64,000 nucleotides of DNA from Notamacropus eugenii (GCF_028372415.1 NC_092872.1:519126224-519190223); one strand, 5' to 3'; counted from the first letter of the stretch, positions 1 through 11,285 are shown. Made by a program: numbers and translations. The notes: generated from the letters alone by a model not told the origin.

Positions 1-225
1 TGCCTGGAACATAGTACTATATACATGTTAATATTGTTATTATTAGCTGTGTGACACCAGACAAGTCACTTAACCCTTCTGCCTCAATTTTCTCATCCAC
101 CCAGTATAGATAATAAGAGCACCTTCCTTTTAGAGTTGTTCTAAGGATAAAAGTAAGGCAGTGTTTGTAGAACACTGCAAACCTCGAAGCACTATCTATG
201 TGATGGTTTTCCTTATTATCATCAT
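1..225 (+). repeat. two adjacent MIR-family SINE fragments
   Basis: Bases 1-46 read like the end of a MIR (tgcctggaacatagta ... attgttattatta). A second copy follows with the CORE words ctgtgtgac, aagtcacttaaccc and ttttctcatc, then a diverged gttgt..aaggat and a tcatcatc-rich end. Both are old and diverged. Confidence 0.75.
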
Positions 226-1109
226 CACATTATTAAAGGATAAAGATAAGAAGATATAGGAAAGCAATGCACCAACTTCAATTAACCTATTCAGAAAAGC
301 AAGTGATGCATAAAAATTCAAAATGAACAAAGGAAAAGACATTAATTAAACCTCAATTATCTATCTAGCAATTATCTCAATTACTATTTTCTGGGGAAAA
401 TATATAATTGATAAAAAGTAGTCATAATAGAGAAGCCAAAAAAGTCAGAAAATGCCAGAGCCAGCACTTGATCTTGTAAAAACAAGAAGGCAAGGAGGTC
501 AAAGGAGCAATGGTTTGTGACTCATTTGTAAAATATCAGTAGATGATGGACTATTACGAACAAGTTCTCCTTATAAAACTGTGAAGAACAGTGAATGTAA
601 AGAGAAATCTACCCCCCCCCAAAAAAAAAAAACTTGGCATGAGATCCAACTGTGACATTTTATTTGGAATATATTCATAGATGAACCTGGCAGATGGGCA
701 ACAAATAAAGAATAGTTCACATTACTGACCCATTTCTATCATGCATGATTGTAGAACCGCTAGATTTGAACTTTCACACCTCAGCCCTCAATGAGCTATA
801 CGAAGAATTTCAAATAACACTTCAAATGTAATCGGGAAGAGCAGTTGGATCAGACCACATGTACGCTGAGAAAAATCTATGCTGTAGACAACACAATTTC
901 GAAGGCGTTGAGGGATCATTTTACAAGATATCTTGGGAAGAGAAAAGATACCAAAAGAATGGGGGGGGGGGGACACAGACAAATGATTTCCTCTCAAAAA
1001 AAACCAATTAAAGGAACATCAAGAACTTTCAACTCATGCCTACCTTTTCATCATCGCAGTGTCTATAAGAATTGTCTAAGTTGTTAATAAAGGAAAATGA
1101 CAAATGTTA
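226..1109. other. unassigned A/T-rich sequence with homopolymer runs
   Basis: No recognisable repeat or gene. It contains a run of nine C directly followed by twelve A (612-632) and a run of twelve G (961-972). Two short open frames overlap at 788-1087 on opposite strands and have no family likeness, so they are not called. Confidence 0.5.
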
Positions 1110-1795
1110 GAGGCACTGGAAGAAAAGAGACACATTAATGCACTGTTGGTGGAACCATTAATTAGTCAGTATAAAAAGCAACACCCAAAAAAGTTACTAA
1201 ACTGTGTATAATCTTTAGCCTAGAATACTACTATTAGCATGTGCAAATCAAAGAAAGATCAAAGAAAGAGAAAAAGGATGAATATGTACAAAATTACTTC
1301 TAGCAGCCCTTTTTTGTGATATCAAAAACTGGAAATTAAGGGAATGCTTATCCATTGGGAAGTAGTATGTGAATATAAAGGAAGCTTATTGCGCTATAGG
1401 ATTTGATTGAAAGGATAGTCTCAGAGAAACCAGGGAAGACTTGTATGAACTGATTCATAAATGAAGTAAGAAGAGCTAGAAGTAAAGGCAACATGGTAAA
1501 AACAAGCAACTTTAAAAGATTCAAGAACTCTGATCAACACAATGACAAACCACAGTGCCAGAGGACTCATAATGAATCATGTTGTCCACCTCCTGACAGA
1601 GTTAATGGAATCTGTTTATAAAATAAGACATATTTTAGGTCATGATCAATGTGGGAGTTTGTTTTATTTGACTATGCATATTTATTACAGGTGTTTTGAG
1701 GGTTTTTTTTCCTTTTTTCCTAATTTTTTATAGTAGGAGAGGTTGAAGAGAAAGAAAACAGATTTTTTTAATTAATTGGAGAAAAATGAAATATT
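1110..1795 (+). repeat. old L1 3' end, 5'-truncated
   Basis: The order of words matches the end of the better-preserved L1 at 34440-35250: 'attaatgcactgttggtgga', then 'agcagccctttttt', 'aactggaaattaagggaatgc', 'atgaactgattcataaatga', 'tgttgtccacctcctgacagag'. The reading frame is destroyed. This is an older insertion than the one at 33.7-35.3 kb. Confidence 0.7.
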
Positions 1796-2869
1796 AAAAA
1801 AGAATGATCTACATATGTCTCCAGGGTATCCTTGATTAAAATATGAGAAACAGGCTGTGCTAGATGCAGTTTTCTCTTTTTTTCTTATTTTTTTAAATCA
1901 AATTTGTAACTTCTCAGGGTAGGAAAATCTGGAATGAAACTGCCTGGATAGCCACTTGGAGTGCAACTTACTCAGTGAGCTGCCTAAAGCAGAGAGACAG
2001 TAAGAGACTTACCCAGGGTCATTTCGTCTGTATGTGACTCCAAGACCAACTCTCTATTCACTATACCACACTGCCTTTCAAGGGACATAAAATTAAAAAC
2101 AACCTGCAAGGAAACTACAGCCTGTATCTCCACTGCTATCTCCTTTAGGGCACTGAGCACAGCCTTACGCACACATGGTCTTGGCTGACTGACCCAATAC
2201 TTGGTCAAAGATTTGTGTTGCTCCAGCTGACCTCGAGAAACCTCAGCCATGCTTCTAGCTAACGCAAAAGTTGCAGATGGAAATTACCAAACTAAAGACC
2301 ACCTCATACAAGAGAAAAGACTTGGGAAATAATCTGGGTTTCCCACCACTGTGTGGAGATGGAAAGTGAGAGAATTTTGTGGCTCTTCAGGTCTGGGGGG
2401 TAAATGAAAAGCTTTCCCAAATATTTGCTTTCTTTTGCTTCCATTTTACTCCATGTCCCAGATGTCCCACTTGACTCAAAAATCAGAAGATAGGTGAGAG
2501 GTAGATCTATTTGACAGAGAAAAAAATTAAATCCAAAGCGACATCCAAACCACACAGGTAACAAGCAAGCGGGCAAATTCCGGGTCTTCTGCCTACAAAT
2601 CTTGCTTTTCACTTTTTTAAAGTACAAACTGAATAATAAGCAACAAAGACGAATCCTACAATGAACATGCAAAATACAGCATAAATACAGTATAAATAAA
2701 TGCAAAATATAGAATAGGGAGGCAAAAAGGGAACAAAAAGAAATTTACATAATTATTTTGTTGTATATTTGAAAGGATTAGCAAGTTGTGAATAGTAGAT
2801 TTGCAGTTTTGTGTGCAATCATCTTTTTTATTGTACAATATTATAGAAATGCCTGCTTTATTCCATAAA
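1796..2869. other. mostly unassigned, with one antisense MIR fragment
   Basis: About 2005-2080 carries antisense MIR words (acttacccagggtca ... ctctattcactataccacactgcc). The rest (1796-2004, 2081-2869) shows no recognisable repeat, RNA or coding signal. The open frames on the minus strand here have no family features. Confidence 0.45.
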
Positions 2870-3840
2870 TTAAAAATAATTTTTTTAAAAAGTTTACCTT
2901 TTATTCAAAAAAAGAGAAAATCTACATAAAATCATTCACATTCACAAAATAGAGGCAGAAAAATTAACAAAGAAACAAACAAATTCATTGACAGACCAGT
3001 GCCCTTTTCCACGTTCATTGAACTTTATGGGACTTTATTTTCTCTTGTTATATGTGGTCAGCAATGCGTAGACTCTTCCAGAGTGCTGATCTTGCCTTGC
3101 TAGGTCTTTCCCTACTTTCTCTGATCCTTTATATTCATTTTCTATAGCACCATAATATTTTATTACATTAATTTTTGTGATTTATTCAACTGTTCTTCAA
3201 TCATTGGATATATGGATTGCTTATAGTTTTTTTAATATTACATATAAATACAAGAAATGAGTATTTTTATGTAACTATGAATGTATTTGACCTATATGAA
3301 TATATATAGTTCATTATTTTCCCCTCTCTTAAAACTTTTTTAGGATAAAATCCCAGCCATGACAAGGCAGTATGTGGCATGGTGGAGCAAGTCTCTGCCT
3401 CTCAGAAAGGCTTGAAGTCCTACTTCAGACACATACTGATTGTGTGATCCTGGGCAATACCCTTGCCCTCTTGACACTCCCTTGCCTTTGTCTAATATAG
3501 TAATTTTCAGAACAGGCACCCAGGTGCATTGGGAGAGGGAAGTTTTCTCACTGTCAGTCTCCTACACAGATGAAAACTCAAGAACAAAGAAAAAGATATT
3601 TTAAATGAAATTGCCAATTCATTGTGTAGTATGATCAACTTTGTGATCCTTATTGTATTTTGTCATATTGTTCATTAAAATGTTTGCTCCAGCCTGCACT
3701 CCCACCAACAAACCCTAAATCAACAATCCTTTCTATCCTACCAGGCTTCATTAATGGAATTTTGTCCAAATGCTTTCCTCTTTTAAGAAAAAAGCTGGGG
3801 AAGGATCTAAGTGACCCCCAGTCTCTGTCACCTGGCACCA
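2870..3840 (-). repeat. old antisense L1 3' region, split by a SINE
   Basis: Read on the minus strand this resembles the L1 3' region seen at 32963-33650 (tctatagcaccataatatt, caatcattggatatatgga, aaatcccagcc). After the interruption at about 3357-3590 it resumes with 'ctgcactcccaccaacaa', the counterpart of 'cacaactctgccaacaatgc' at 35320. Heavily diverged. Confidence 0.55.
3357..3590 (+). repeat. MIR-derived SINE inside an antisense L1
   Basis: Head 'gcagtatgtggcatggtgga', middle 'agtcctacttcagacacatactgattgtgtgat', then a tail unlike MIR or Mar-1 (tgcattgggagagggaagtt). It interrupts the L1 remnant, so it inserted later. I could not find clear target duplications. Confidence 0.6.
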
Positions 3841-4170
3841 CTGGGCACTAGTATTCTGACATCTATTCATTCATTCCTGCAGAGGCTCACAGGGGCAATT
3901 GCTCACCTGTGGGGTTCGTGAACTCTGCTCCCTGTTCCATGGTAACCAAAGGCAAGGGAAATTCCTACTGTTTGTCATTTCTGTCTCTTTCCCTGCTTCC
4001 ACTCCTGGCAGCTCTTAGGAAGCAACTGGGCAAGATTAGAACAGACACTGGCTGCAGTCACACCAACTACCAACCCTTTGATAGCCCAGAGGTTAATAGA
4101 TCTCAAGCCTGGATTGATGATCATAGACTTGGATTGATGCCCAGGGACCTATTCCTTGTTTCTCTGGTTC
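3841..4170. other. unassigned single-copy sequence
   Basis: No repeat recognised. It includes CCATGGTAACC at about 3939-3949, which resembles half of an RFX X-box. Function is not shown. Confidence 0.35.
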
Positions 4171-4302
4171 AAGGACCATAGGATTTAAAGCTAGAAGGAA
4201 CCTCAAAGGTCATCTAATCTAATTCCATCATTTTATAGCTGGAAAAACTTGAGACTCAGAGAGGGAAAGCAATTTGCCCAAGGACATCCAGATAATATGT
4301 AG
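4171..4302 (-). repeat. MIR3/Ther-2-type SINE fragment, antisense
   Basis: Shows the antisense L3-type tail (aggatttaaagctagaaggaacctcaaaggtcatctaatct) followed by the antisense CORE (acttgagactcagagaggg ... ttgcccaagg). Confidence 0.75.
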
Positions 4303-4790
4303 AGACAGCTAGATGGTACAGTGTACACAAGGTCAGGAAGACTTGAGTTCTAATCCTGCCTCAGACACTTAGGCCAAGTCACTCAACCTATGTGGGCCTC
4401 AGTTTCCTCTTCTGCGAAATGGGGATAACAATAGCACCTACCTCCTATGCTTGTTGTGAGGGTCAAATGACATAACTTATACAAAACCTAAAAGTACTCT
4501 ATCAATATTGCTGTTGAGCCATTTTTCAGTAATATCCAACTCTTTGTGACCCTGTTTGAGGTTTTCTGGCAAAGACACTAGAGTGGCTTGCCATTTCCTT
4601 CTCCAGTTCATTTTATAGATGAGGAAACTAAGGCAAACAGGGTGAAGTGATTTGCTTAGGGTCACACAGCTAGCAAATGTCTGAGGTCATATTTGAACCC
4701 AGGAAGACTCATCTTCCTGACTCCAGACCTGGCACTCTATCTACTGTGCCACCATAATGATGCTTAATAATTATGATAATAATAATTAGC
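4303..4790 (+). repeat. CORE-SINE of MIR type, split by a Mar-1 SINE
   Basis: Starts 'agacagctagatggtacagtg', runs through 'cctcagacactta' and 'gggcctcagtttcctcttct', and ends with 'caatagcacctacctcctatgc'. Its AT-rich end (4756-4790) lies beyond the antisense SINE at 4505-4753. Confidence 0.7.
4505..4753 (-). repeat. Mar-1-type SINE, nested, antisense
   Basis: Nearly complete: RTE-like tail first (ttgttgagccatttttcag ... ctttgtgaccctgtttgag), then CORE (gatgaggaaactaaggcaaac, ggtcacacagctag) and the tRNA-like head (actctatctactgtgccacc). Confidence 0.85.
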
Positions 4791-5024
4791 AAAGACAAGT
4801 TTCAAATCCAGATCTTCTAAGTTGCAAGTATACCATGTTACCTAATTAGTCATCAGCTTGGTACCCATCCTAAGCTCTACTACAGTAGAAAGGGTACAAC
4901 CCCTTATCTTTGTTGCCACCTTCAGATGCCTCTTATTCTCTTCCCACTCTCTTTCCTTCTTAGGATTCCAGTCAGAGTCTAGTTCAAATGAGATACCGTA
5001 GATAAAGTACTTTACAAACATTAA

Positions 5025-5245
5025 GATTCGGCTGGACACAGTATCTAGAATGCAAAATTTAAAGCCATGTTGACCTTGGTTCCAACCCCACCCCTAACAT
5101 TTATAAGCCACGTAACCATGGACAAGCCATTCAGTTTCTCTGAGCCTCAGTTCCTTCGTCAGTAAATGGGGATCACAATGCTTACAGTGCCCTCTTCACA
5201 TGGTTTTTTGTAAAGTTCAAATGAGCTCGTGAAAGTAAAGACCTT
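5025..5245 (+). repeat. MIR, old
   Basis: Readable words: ccacgtaaccatggacaagcc, tctctgagcctcagttcctt, gtaaatggggatcacaatg. About a third of the consensus positions look changed. Confidence 0.65.
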
Positions 5246-5750
5246 TCCAGGGTTTTATTTATGTCAATTATTTAGGAAGGGTTTGATTGCCATGAAAGAG
5301 TCAGGGGGGGTACAACAAAATCATAGTGTTCAAAAGGGATCTGACTTGACAAAATCTGCTCCAAACATTCTGACTCCAAGCTGGTCCTCACCTCCTCTTG
5401 GATCCTGAGAAGGGCAAAGCACAGCTGCCAGCTGGCCAAGGAAAGCTGCAGTGAGGTATCATCTTGTGGCCCAAACCTCCCACCAGACATCTTCCTCCCA
5501 TCTGACTCTGCCTTAATCTCTCTGAACCCCAGAGTCCTCCTCCATTAAACAGAGAGAAAAATTACATTCCATATTCCACAGGATTCTTGTGGGAAAAGTA
5601 CTTTGTAAACCTTAAAGAGCTGTAGAATGTGAATTCTGGTAGGGGTGGAAGCAGAGCTGTGATTATATCAGGGTGAGATGAGAACGATTATTTCTCTTCC
5701 TCAGATTTATGTGAAGAGTTAAGAGGAGAACTGCTCTGGGAGATGTGGCT
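5246..5750. other. mostly unassigned; MIR remnant at about 5500-5640
   Basis: 5246-5500 has no recognised repeat. 5505-5640 carries a weak MIR end (tctctgaaccccagagtcct ... aagtactttgtaaaccttaaagagctgtag). Confidence 0.4.
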
Positions 5751-5754
5751 GACT

Positions 5755-6345
5755 CACTACTGTTCTTTTATCAGTCAATATTGAGCACCTTCTGTGTGCT
5801 AATGCAGCTGGGTGGCACAGTGGATAGAGCCTAGGCCTGGAGTGCTCTAATGTGGTCTCAGTCACTTAGCCATGTGACCCTGAGCAAGTCACTTAACCCC
5901 CTTTGCCTCAGTTTCTTCATCTGTAAAATGAGCTGGAGAAAGAAATGGCAAACCACTCCAGGATCTTTGCCAAGAAAACTCCAAATGGGGTCACAAAGAG
6001 TTGGAAACAACTGAGACGACTGAACAATGGAAAGAGCCAACCACTGTGCCAAGTGCTGGCAATGCAGAGAAAGGCAAAAGGTAGTCCCTGTTCCCAAGGA
6101 GCTCACAGTTGAATAGGAGAGACAACCTGCACTCAACTATATACAAACAAGGTTATTTGTGTGATAAATTGGGGGTGTCCACAGAAGGAAGGCACTAGAA
6201 TTAAGGGGGATTTGGAAAGGCTTCTTGTAGAGGGTGGGATTTTTGGCCCTGGAAGCCAAGAGGCAGAGATGAGGGAGGGAACTCCAGGCTTGGGGAACCC
6301 AATGAAAATACAGGAGTCATGAGGAGGAAGGCCTACTTTTTGTTA
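5755..6345 (-). repeat. antisense L2 3' part, split by a Mar-1 SINE
   Basis: Begins 'tcagtcaatattgagcacctt', the antisense of the L2 end. After the SINE it resumes at about 6037 with 'ccaagtgctggcaatgcagag' and runs through 'tccctgttcccaaggagctca' and 'aaaggcttcttgtagagggtggg', the antisense of the L2 reverse-transcriptase end. Confidence 0.75.
5809..6036 (+). repeat. Mar-1-type SINE, nearly complete
   Basis: Head 'gcagctgggtggcacagtgg', CORE 'tgtgaccctgagcaagtcac', body 'aaaatgagctggagaaagaa', RTE-like tail 'ccaaatggggtcacaaagag ... gactgaacaat'. It is inserted into the antisense L2. Confidence 0.9.
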
Positions 6346-6424
6346 GCTACTGCACAGATGAATTAATTTTTTTGTTATTATTGTGCATAGTGATGGGACT
6401 TTTGATTTCACCAATGTAAAGAAC

Positions 6425-6690
6425 TCCTATACAAGGAAATAATAGTAACTAGCATTTATATAGGACTTTAAGATTTGCAAAGTACTTTACCAAACTTACC
6501 TAATTTGTTCCTCACAACAACCCTGGGAGCTAAGCGTTCTTAGTATCTGCATTTCACAGATGGGGAACCTGAGGTGCAGAGAGGTTAAGAGATTTATCCA
6601 GCTGGTAAATGCCAGAGAAAATATTTGAAGTCAGATCTTTTGGTCTCACAGTCTGGACCTCTATCCATTGTACTTCCAAGCTGCCCCTAC
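6425..6690 (-). repeat. MIR, long copy, antisense
   Basis: Covers almost the whole MIR: actagcatttatataggact, ttgcaaagtactttacc, ctcacaacaaccctgggag, cacagatggggaacctgagg, ggacctctatccattgtact. Confidence 0.85.
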
Positions 6691-7555
6691 TCCTTCTACC
6701 AAGGCAGAGCAATGCCTTGGATTCTTAGAGACTTTCCTAAAGCCTTGTGTGTCACACAGAACACCTTGAACCTAGGTCTTAATTGCTTCTTGACTGCCTC
6801 TCTGTTACACCATGCTGATTCTGTCATCTATCTGGGTTTCTCTGTTAATTCCTTGTATTTCCAGACTCACTCTACATAACTACCTGCTTTCTGCACAAGG
6901 TCTGAAAATATGATAGCCACCTCTGGCCCAACTGCTAAGAATTTGGGCTTCCACATCAAGCCCTTCTTCACTCAGTTCCATAATGGACAGAAATCTCCCA
7001 AGGATCTGGTAAATTTGGCCAAGGCTTTGCATTTGAAGGAGGGTGGACTTAGGGCAATTCTAGGAGGAGGGGGAGAGGGAGAGGAGGACTGTTTTCTGTC
7101 AACTTGTAAAATATAGCCTATTATACAAGCAAGCAGTTACCTCTATTTCCTTCCCCACCCCCTTTCCCTGGCTATCAGAGCTCACATTTAGACAGGGCTT
7201 GGTAAACAAATTTCTTCACAGCAGGTTTGAGTGGGAGGGAGGTCATCCCTAAGGCTGCTCACTGTCCTTCCTCTCCAAGGCTCTTACTCCCTACTCCATC
7301 TCTGTCTACCAGGATGCCCAGGTCTATGCAGGTGGCTTGGTCACCTACTACTAATGGTACTATAACTATAGGCTTGGCTCTACCCATGCTGGGTAGTTTT
7401 GCTCTGTTTGGCCACATAGACACATGGCCTTGTTAGAGGTAGGTGGCAGCTAGAGGTAGGTGAATGTGGATGACTCAACATTACCCATCCCACTCCCCTC
7501 CATTATTGCAAAAAGCAACCAAAGCCCAGGGCCCCTGATACGATCTAGTGGGAGA
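6691..7555. other. unassigned, possibly single-copy, 865 bases
   Basis: No repeat words, no coding exon. Locally purine-rich at 7060-7090. Several short + strand open frames (6625-7436) lack family features or codon regularity. Confidence 0.45.
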
Positions 7556-7790
7556 AAGTATCAAGCCTAAAGCCAGGAACCAGCCCAAGTTCTACTGCTG
7601 ATTCTGCCATGGACTAGCTCTATGACTCTTTGCAAATCATTCAGCCTTCCTCAGCATCCATTTCCTACTCTATCCAATGGTAATATTTCCCTTCCCTACC
7701 TCAATAAGTTGTTAGGAGAATTAAGTGAGATAACGAGTATAAAAGCCCTTTGAAAAGTTAAGAACACATTATGGATGTGAGAAATTATGT
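7556..7790 (+). repeat. MIR, old
   Basis: Words: ctgattctgccatggactagct, ttgcaaatcattcagcctt, aagttgttaggagaattaagtgagataa. Confidence 0.65.
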
Positions 7791-7879
7791 AACATTACTG
7801 TTGCCTCAGTGACTGTCATCTTTATGTGTAAAAAAATCAGAAATAGTAGGAAAAGAGTGACTCCAAAATGGAGGGAAGG

Positions 7880-8080
7880 CCCCACAGTAATGTGGAGAGA
7901 ATGCTGGATGTGAAATTGGAAGACCCAGGTTTGAATCTTTCCTCCATTCATCTATGTAAATTTTGGCAAATCATTTACTTTCCCTGGGCCTCAGTTTCCT
8001 CATCTGTAAAAAGAGGGAGTCAGACCAGATGGCCTCTGAAATCTATGCCTGCTCTATAATACCCCTGATTCTGAAAGCCA
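7880..8080 (+). repeat. MIR3/Ther-2-type SINE
   Basis: CORE words (gggcctcagtttcctcatct) followed by the L3-type tail 'agaccagatggcctctgaaatctatg'. Confidence 0.8.
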
Positions 8081-8084
8081 GCCT

Positions 8085-8270
8085 CTGTTTCAATACCAAT
8101 GCTGATGGGGAACTCACTCTCTTCTGAAGCAGCTCATTCCAACTGGGCCATTTTCTTCCTTCTGTCTTTCTGAAATTTGCTTCCCTGTAACTTGCCTGCC
8201 TAGGTCCTTTTGGGCCAAGAAGAACAATTCTAAACCTTTTCTCTAATGATCTTTCTCCCCCTTAGATCTG
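8085..8270 (-). repeat. L3/CR1-type LINE 3' fragment, antisense
   Basis: Reads 'ctgatggggaactcactctctt', 'agcagctcattccaactggg', 'tgcctaggtccttttgggccaagaagaacaa'. The same order recurs at 19860-20040 and, in sense, at 43770-43995. Confidence 0.65.
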
Positions 8271-8274
8271 TCAC

Positions 8275-8390
8275 AGTATCCAAAAGAACATAAATTCTTT
8301 GAAGGCAAGAACTGTTTTAGTTTTTTCTCTATGATTCTAGAACAGGGCCTGGCATGTAGGAGGCATTTAATAAATGTTTTTTCTATGATT
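8275..8390 (+). repeat. L2 3' end
   Basis: Characteristic run: aacataaattctttgaaggcaagaactgtttt, then gggcctggcatgtaggaggcatttaataaatg. Confidence 0.75.
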
Positions 8391-8448
8391 TTTTTCATCT
8401 TTCTGTATTTACATAACACTTGGGTGTTATAGTCATCATTGTTGAGAT

Positions 8449-8750
8449 CTTGTGTGTTCGTCCTTCATTGCCGAAGAAGACCATGCCATCAGAGAAATAA
8501 TGACATGACTTGCACTTGACTTTGTTTTGAGTGAGGGAGAGCTGTGCAGGTCACCAGCCTCACTTCTCCTCCATCTGAATCCAGTGTCCAGATATTCATC
8601 AGGATGACTGAAGATGACCCAGGATGAGGCAATTGGGGTTAAGTGACTTGCCCAAGGTCACACAACTAGTGAGTGTCAAGTGTCTGAGGTGAGATTTGAA
8701 CTCAGGTCCTCCTGACTCATGCTCTATCCACTGCACCACCTGGCTGCCCC
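8449..8750 (-). repeat. tRNA-headed SINE with 'ggacaaacacaac' tail, complete
   Basis: On the minus strand it starts at the tRNA-like head (ggggcagccaggtggtgcag), continues with the CORE-like 'tgtgtgaccttgggcaagtc', and ends in a tail module about 175 bases long ('ggccatcttcagtcatcctg' to 'gaaggacgaacacac'). It is flanked by a perfect 9-base target duplication TGTTGAGAT at 8440-8448 and 8751-8759, so the borders are exact. The tail module is the same unit that flanks the composite elements at 28.2-29.2 and 32.0-32.7 kb. Confidence 0.88.
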
Positions 8751-8759
8751 TGTTGAGAT

Positions 8760-8900
8760 GCTATCCCTTTATTAAACTACCTACAAGGGCAGGGACTACA
8801 TCTTATCTAAATTTTATAGCTTCCCTCTCCCAGAGCCTAAAAAAAGGTGGGGCTGTATACATAGTAGTCTCATAATAAGTATTTGCTATTATATTTAGAA
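8760..8900 (+). repeat. L2 3' end, diverged
   Basis: Words: acaagggcagggactacatcttatct and ataagtatttgctattat. Confidence 0.55.
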
Positions 8901-9139
8901 CCCTAGTGCTGGACTCAACTATAAATGTTCATAAGATTGAATGGAGTTGAATTGAGTGATCATGACCTCTTCCCCACCATCAAGTCAGAACAATCTATTG
9001 ATTCTATAAGAGATATAGAGCATCTTGCAAATTGAAAGGAGCCAGGAAAGACTGGCAGTGGTAGCAAATGAAAAACCTGCAAAGCCCTTACCCAAGACCT
9101 GTGAATCCTAGAAAAACACATGTGCTTCCTTCTGCACAC

Positions 9140-9600
9140 CTGTCTCCTCCCTGTCCCAGGCGCAGGAAACAGATGCCACAGTGCAGGGTTGCTATCGGCA
9201 GTTAGTCTTTACATTTGAATCAAAATTCGAGTCACTGGAATGAGATGCTAATTATAGCCTTAGTGCATGCAATCTGTTACATCCTAAAAATATGTTGTCT
9301 TTCACTTGTACTGCCACAGGTGCAGCTGAGTTTGGGAAAAGGAATGCTTTTTTAGTCACCATGCAAATAGGATAGGGTGGGATCCTGGATGCCCATGAGT
9401 AATGTTATCTGGTAGCGCCAAGGGTTGGTATTTCCAAGATGACACAAAGCAGGAAACTGGCCTGTGAAAAAGGCTTTCGATGTCAGCCAACAAAGAAAAC
9501 TAGATGTTTTGGATTGTTTTGTTTATTTTTACCTGTGAAAGGTCGCCTCACGTGTGAAAATGGCCATCATCCTTACGACTCAGAGTTGCCTCATGACTTC
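9140..9600. promoter_or_regulatory. candidate conserved non-coding block
   Basis: Free of recognised repeats in a repeat-dense area. It has compact factor-type sites: an octamer ATGCAAAT at 9361-9368, a CACGTG E-box at 9549-9554, a CAGGTG E-box at about 9318, and TAATTA at about 9251. There is no coding frame. That it is an enhancer is inference only. Confidence 0.4.
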
Positions 9601-9614
9601 AAACCTGTAGCTTG

Positions 9615-10015
9615 AAAGACTTTGAGATGAGGCAGCATTTAACAAGAGTAATAACTCTCATTTCTATAATTCTTTAAGGTTTAAAAAACACTTTCCTCAC
9701 ACCAAGCCTGGGAAGTAAGTAATCCTCACGACAGAGATGGGGACTGCAGAGACTCAGACAGAGGAATTAATGACTTACTCAGAACTAGAACTCAAATCCT
9801 GGTCATCTGATTTCAAGATCAGGGTTCTTGCCATTGCAATTCACTGCCTAGCAATATCGCTAAGGGCCATGGAAAGAGGCCCAGACTTAGCATCAGGTAA
9901 TTAAAGTCAAGTGCCAGCTCTTATTGACAACTTATTGACTGTAAGACTCATCACGAAAGTTTTCTAAATCTGTTGTCTTCTCTGTAAAGTGGGATAACAC
10001 TATTCATAGAATTCC
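9615..10015. repeat. MIR (antisense) followed by a MIR-family SINE (sense)
   Basis: 9615-9860 is antisense MIR (catttctataattctttaagg, ccattgcaattcactgcc). 9865-10010 is a diverged + strand copy (tggaaagaggcccagactta ... cttctctgtaaagtgggata). Confidence 0.65.
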
Positions 10016-10285
10016 TAGCTTTCTTCAAAGCTTAACTCAACCATCACCTTCTACATCAGGCTTTCCCTGATTACCCCAGCCACCAGTAGCATCCCCAACA
10101 AATTACCTTGCATTTACTTTGTATGTGTTTTGTACATGTTTACATGCATACATCTTTACCCCAACTGAATATAAACTTCTTGAGGGTAGGAACTGTTTCA
10201 TTTTTGTCTTTTTATTGCCAGAACCTATCACATTGCCTGGAATACAGTGGGCACTTAATAAATGATTGGTGATTAATTTATTGTT
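10015..10285 (+). repeat. L2 3' end, good copy
   Basis: Words in order: cttcaaagcttaactcaacca, tcaggctttccctgattacc, taccttgcatttacttt, cttgagggtaggaactgttt, tgcctggaatacagtgggcacttaataaatg. The L2 hallmark order is complete. Confidence 0.9.
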
Positions 10286-10329
10286 TTTAATTTCATTGGA
10301 AACAATCAAAGGTTTTCACAATGAAGATG

Positions 10330-10610
10330 TAAGTTATTATTGTTATTCACTCAACAAATATTTGTTTTGTCATCTACATTCAAAGTACTGTGTAAGATAT
10401 CAAGGGAGAGTAAAGATGAGTGAAACATAGTCTCTGCCCTCAGGAAGCTGCCAGTCTTATAGTGAGATATAGGACATGTATACAGATAACAACAATGCAA
10501 GATAAAACGGGAAAGGGCAACCAGATAGGGAGAGACAAGGTGATGGGAGAGATCAGAGGAAGGAAAGCATCCCCTGTGGAGTCTTCCATCCTGTCTCTGT
10601 GAAGCTGAAT
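10330..10610 (-). repeat. L2 3' region, antisense
   Basis: Starts 'ttattcactcaacaaatatt', then 'agtctctgccctcaggaagct' and 'agtgagatataggacatgtatac'. Confidence 0.7.
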
Positions 10611-10639
10611 TTTTAACCCAAGTATAAGACTTTCTATTC

Positions 10640-10830
10640 ATCGCTGTAAAATTGTAGTTTATTTAATCCAGCTCCGGTGTTCTAACCTGTCAAGATCTTT
10701 TTGAATCCTACCATCCAGTGTGTTAGTTATTCCTCCTAATTTTGTGCCATCTACAAATTCTATTTTTTAAAAACTAAGTCTTTATCTAAATCATTGGTAA
10801 AAATGTTAAACAGCACAGGTCCCAGGATAT
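10640..10830 (-). repeat. dispersed repeat, CR1/L3-like
   Basis: Words 'cctgtcaagatctttttgaatcct', 'ccagtgtgttagttattcctcc', 'tgtgccatctacaaattc' and 'gtaaaaatgttaaacagcacagg' follow a pattern I associate with amniote CR1-type repeats. Family and orientation are uncertain. Confidence 0.45.
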
Positions 10831-10834
10831 AAAA

Positions 10835-11285
10835 GATACTTACTAGCTCTGTAATCTTGGGTAAGTCATTCACCCTCAGTTTACTCAACTGTAAAATGGG
10901 GATCATAACAGCACCTATTTCCCAGTGTTGGTGTGATGATCAAATGAGATAATTTGCATTAGTGTTTAGCAGGGTATCTAGCATCCCACACGTGCTATAT
11001 AAATGTTTATTCCACCCCATTCCTTAGTAATCCTGTATAGAGTCACTGATTGTATATTCAGGGACAGGGTAGTAGAAAAAAGTGTTAGATTTGAAGTCAT
11101 GGGTCTTTGGTTCTGATCTCAGCTCTGCTCCTTACTCCTCGTGCGACCAGTGGAAAATTATTTAACCTCTCTGAGCCTCACTTTTCTCATCTGCAAAATA
11201 AAGAGGCTGGACTAGATGAGCTCTAGGACTCTTTCCAGCTCCAGATCTATGATCAATGATCCTTCAGGAATAAGTTCAGTTCAGC
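10835..11285 (+). repeat. MIR followed by MIR3/Ther-2-type SINE
   Basis: 10835-11020 is MIR (tcactgtaaaatggggatcata, gtgatgatcaaatgagataa). 11055-11285 has the L3-type tail (gaggctggactagatgagctctaggactctttccagctcc). Confidence 0.8.

Noticed and set aside
1984..2250. 88-codon minus-strand frame
   Set aside because: Partly inside an antisense MIR fragment and without family likeness.
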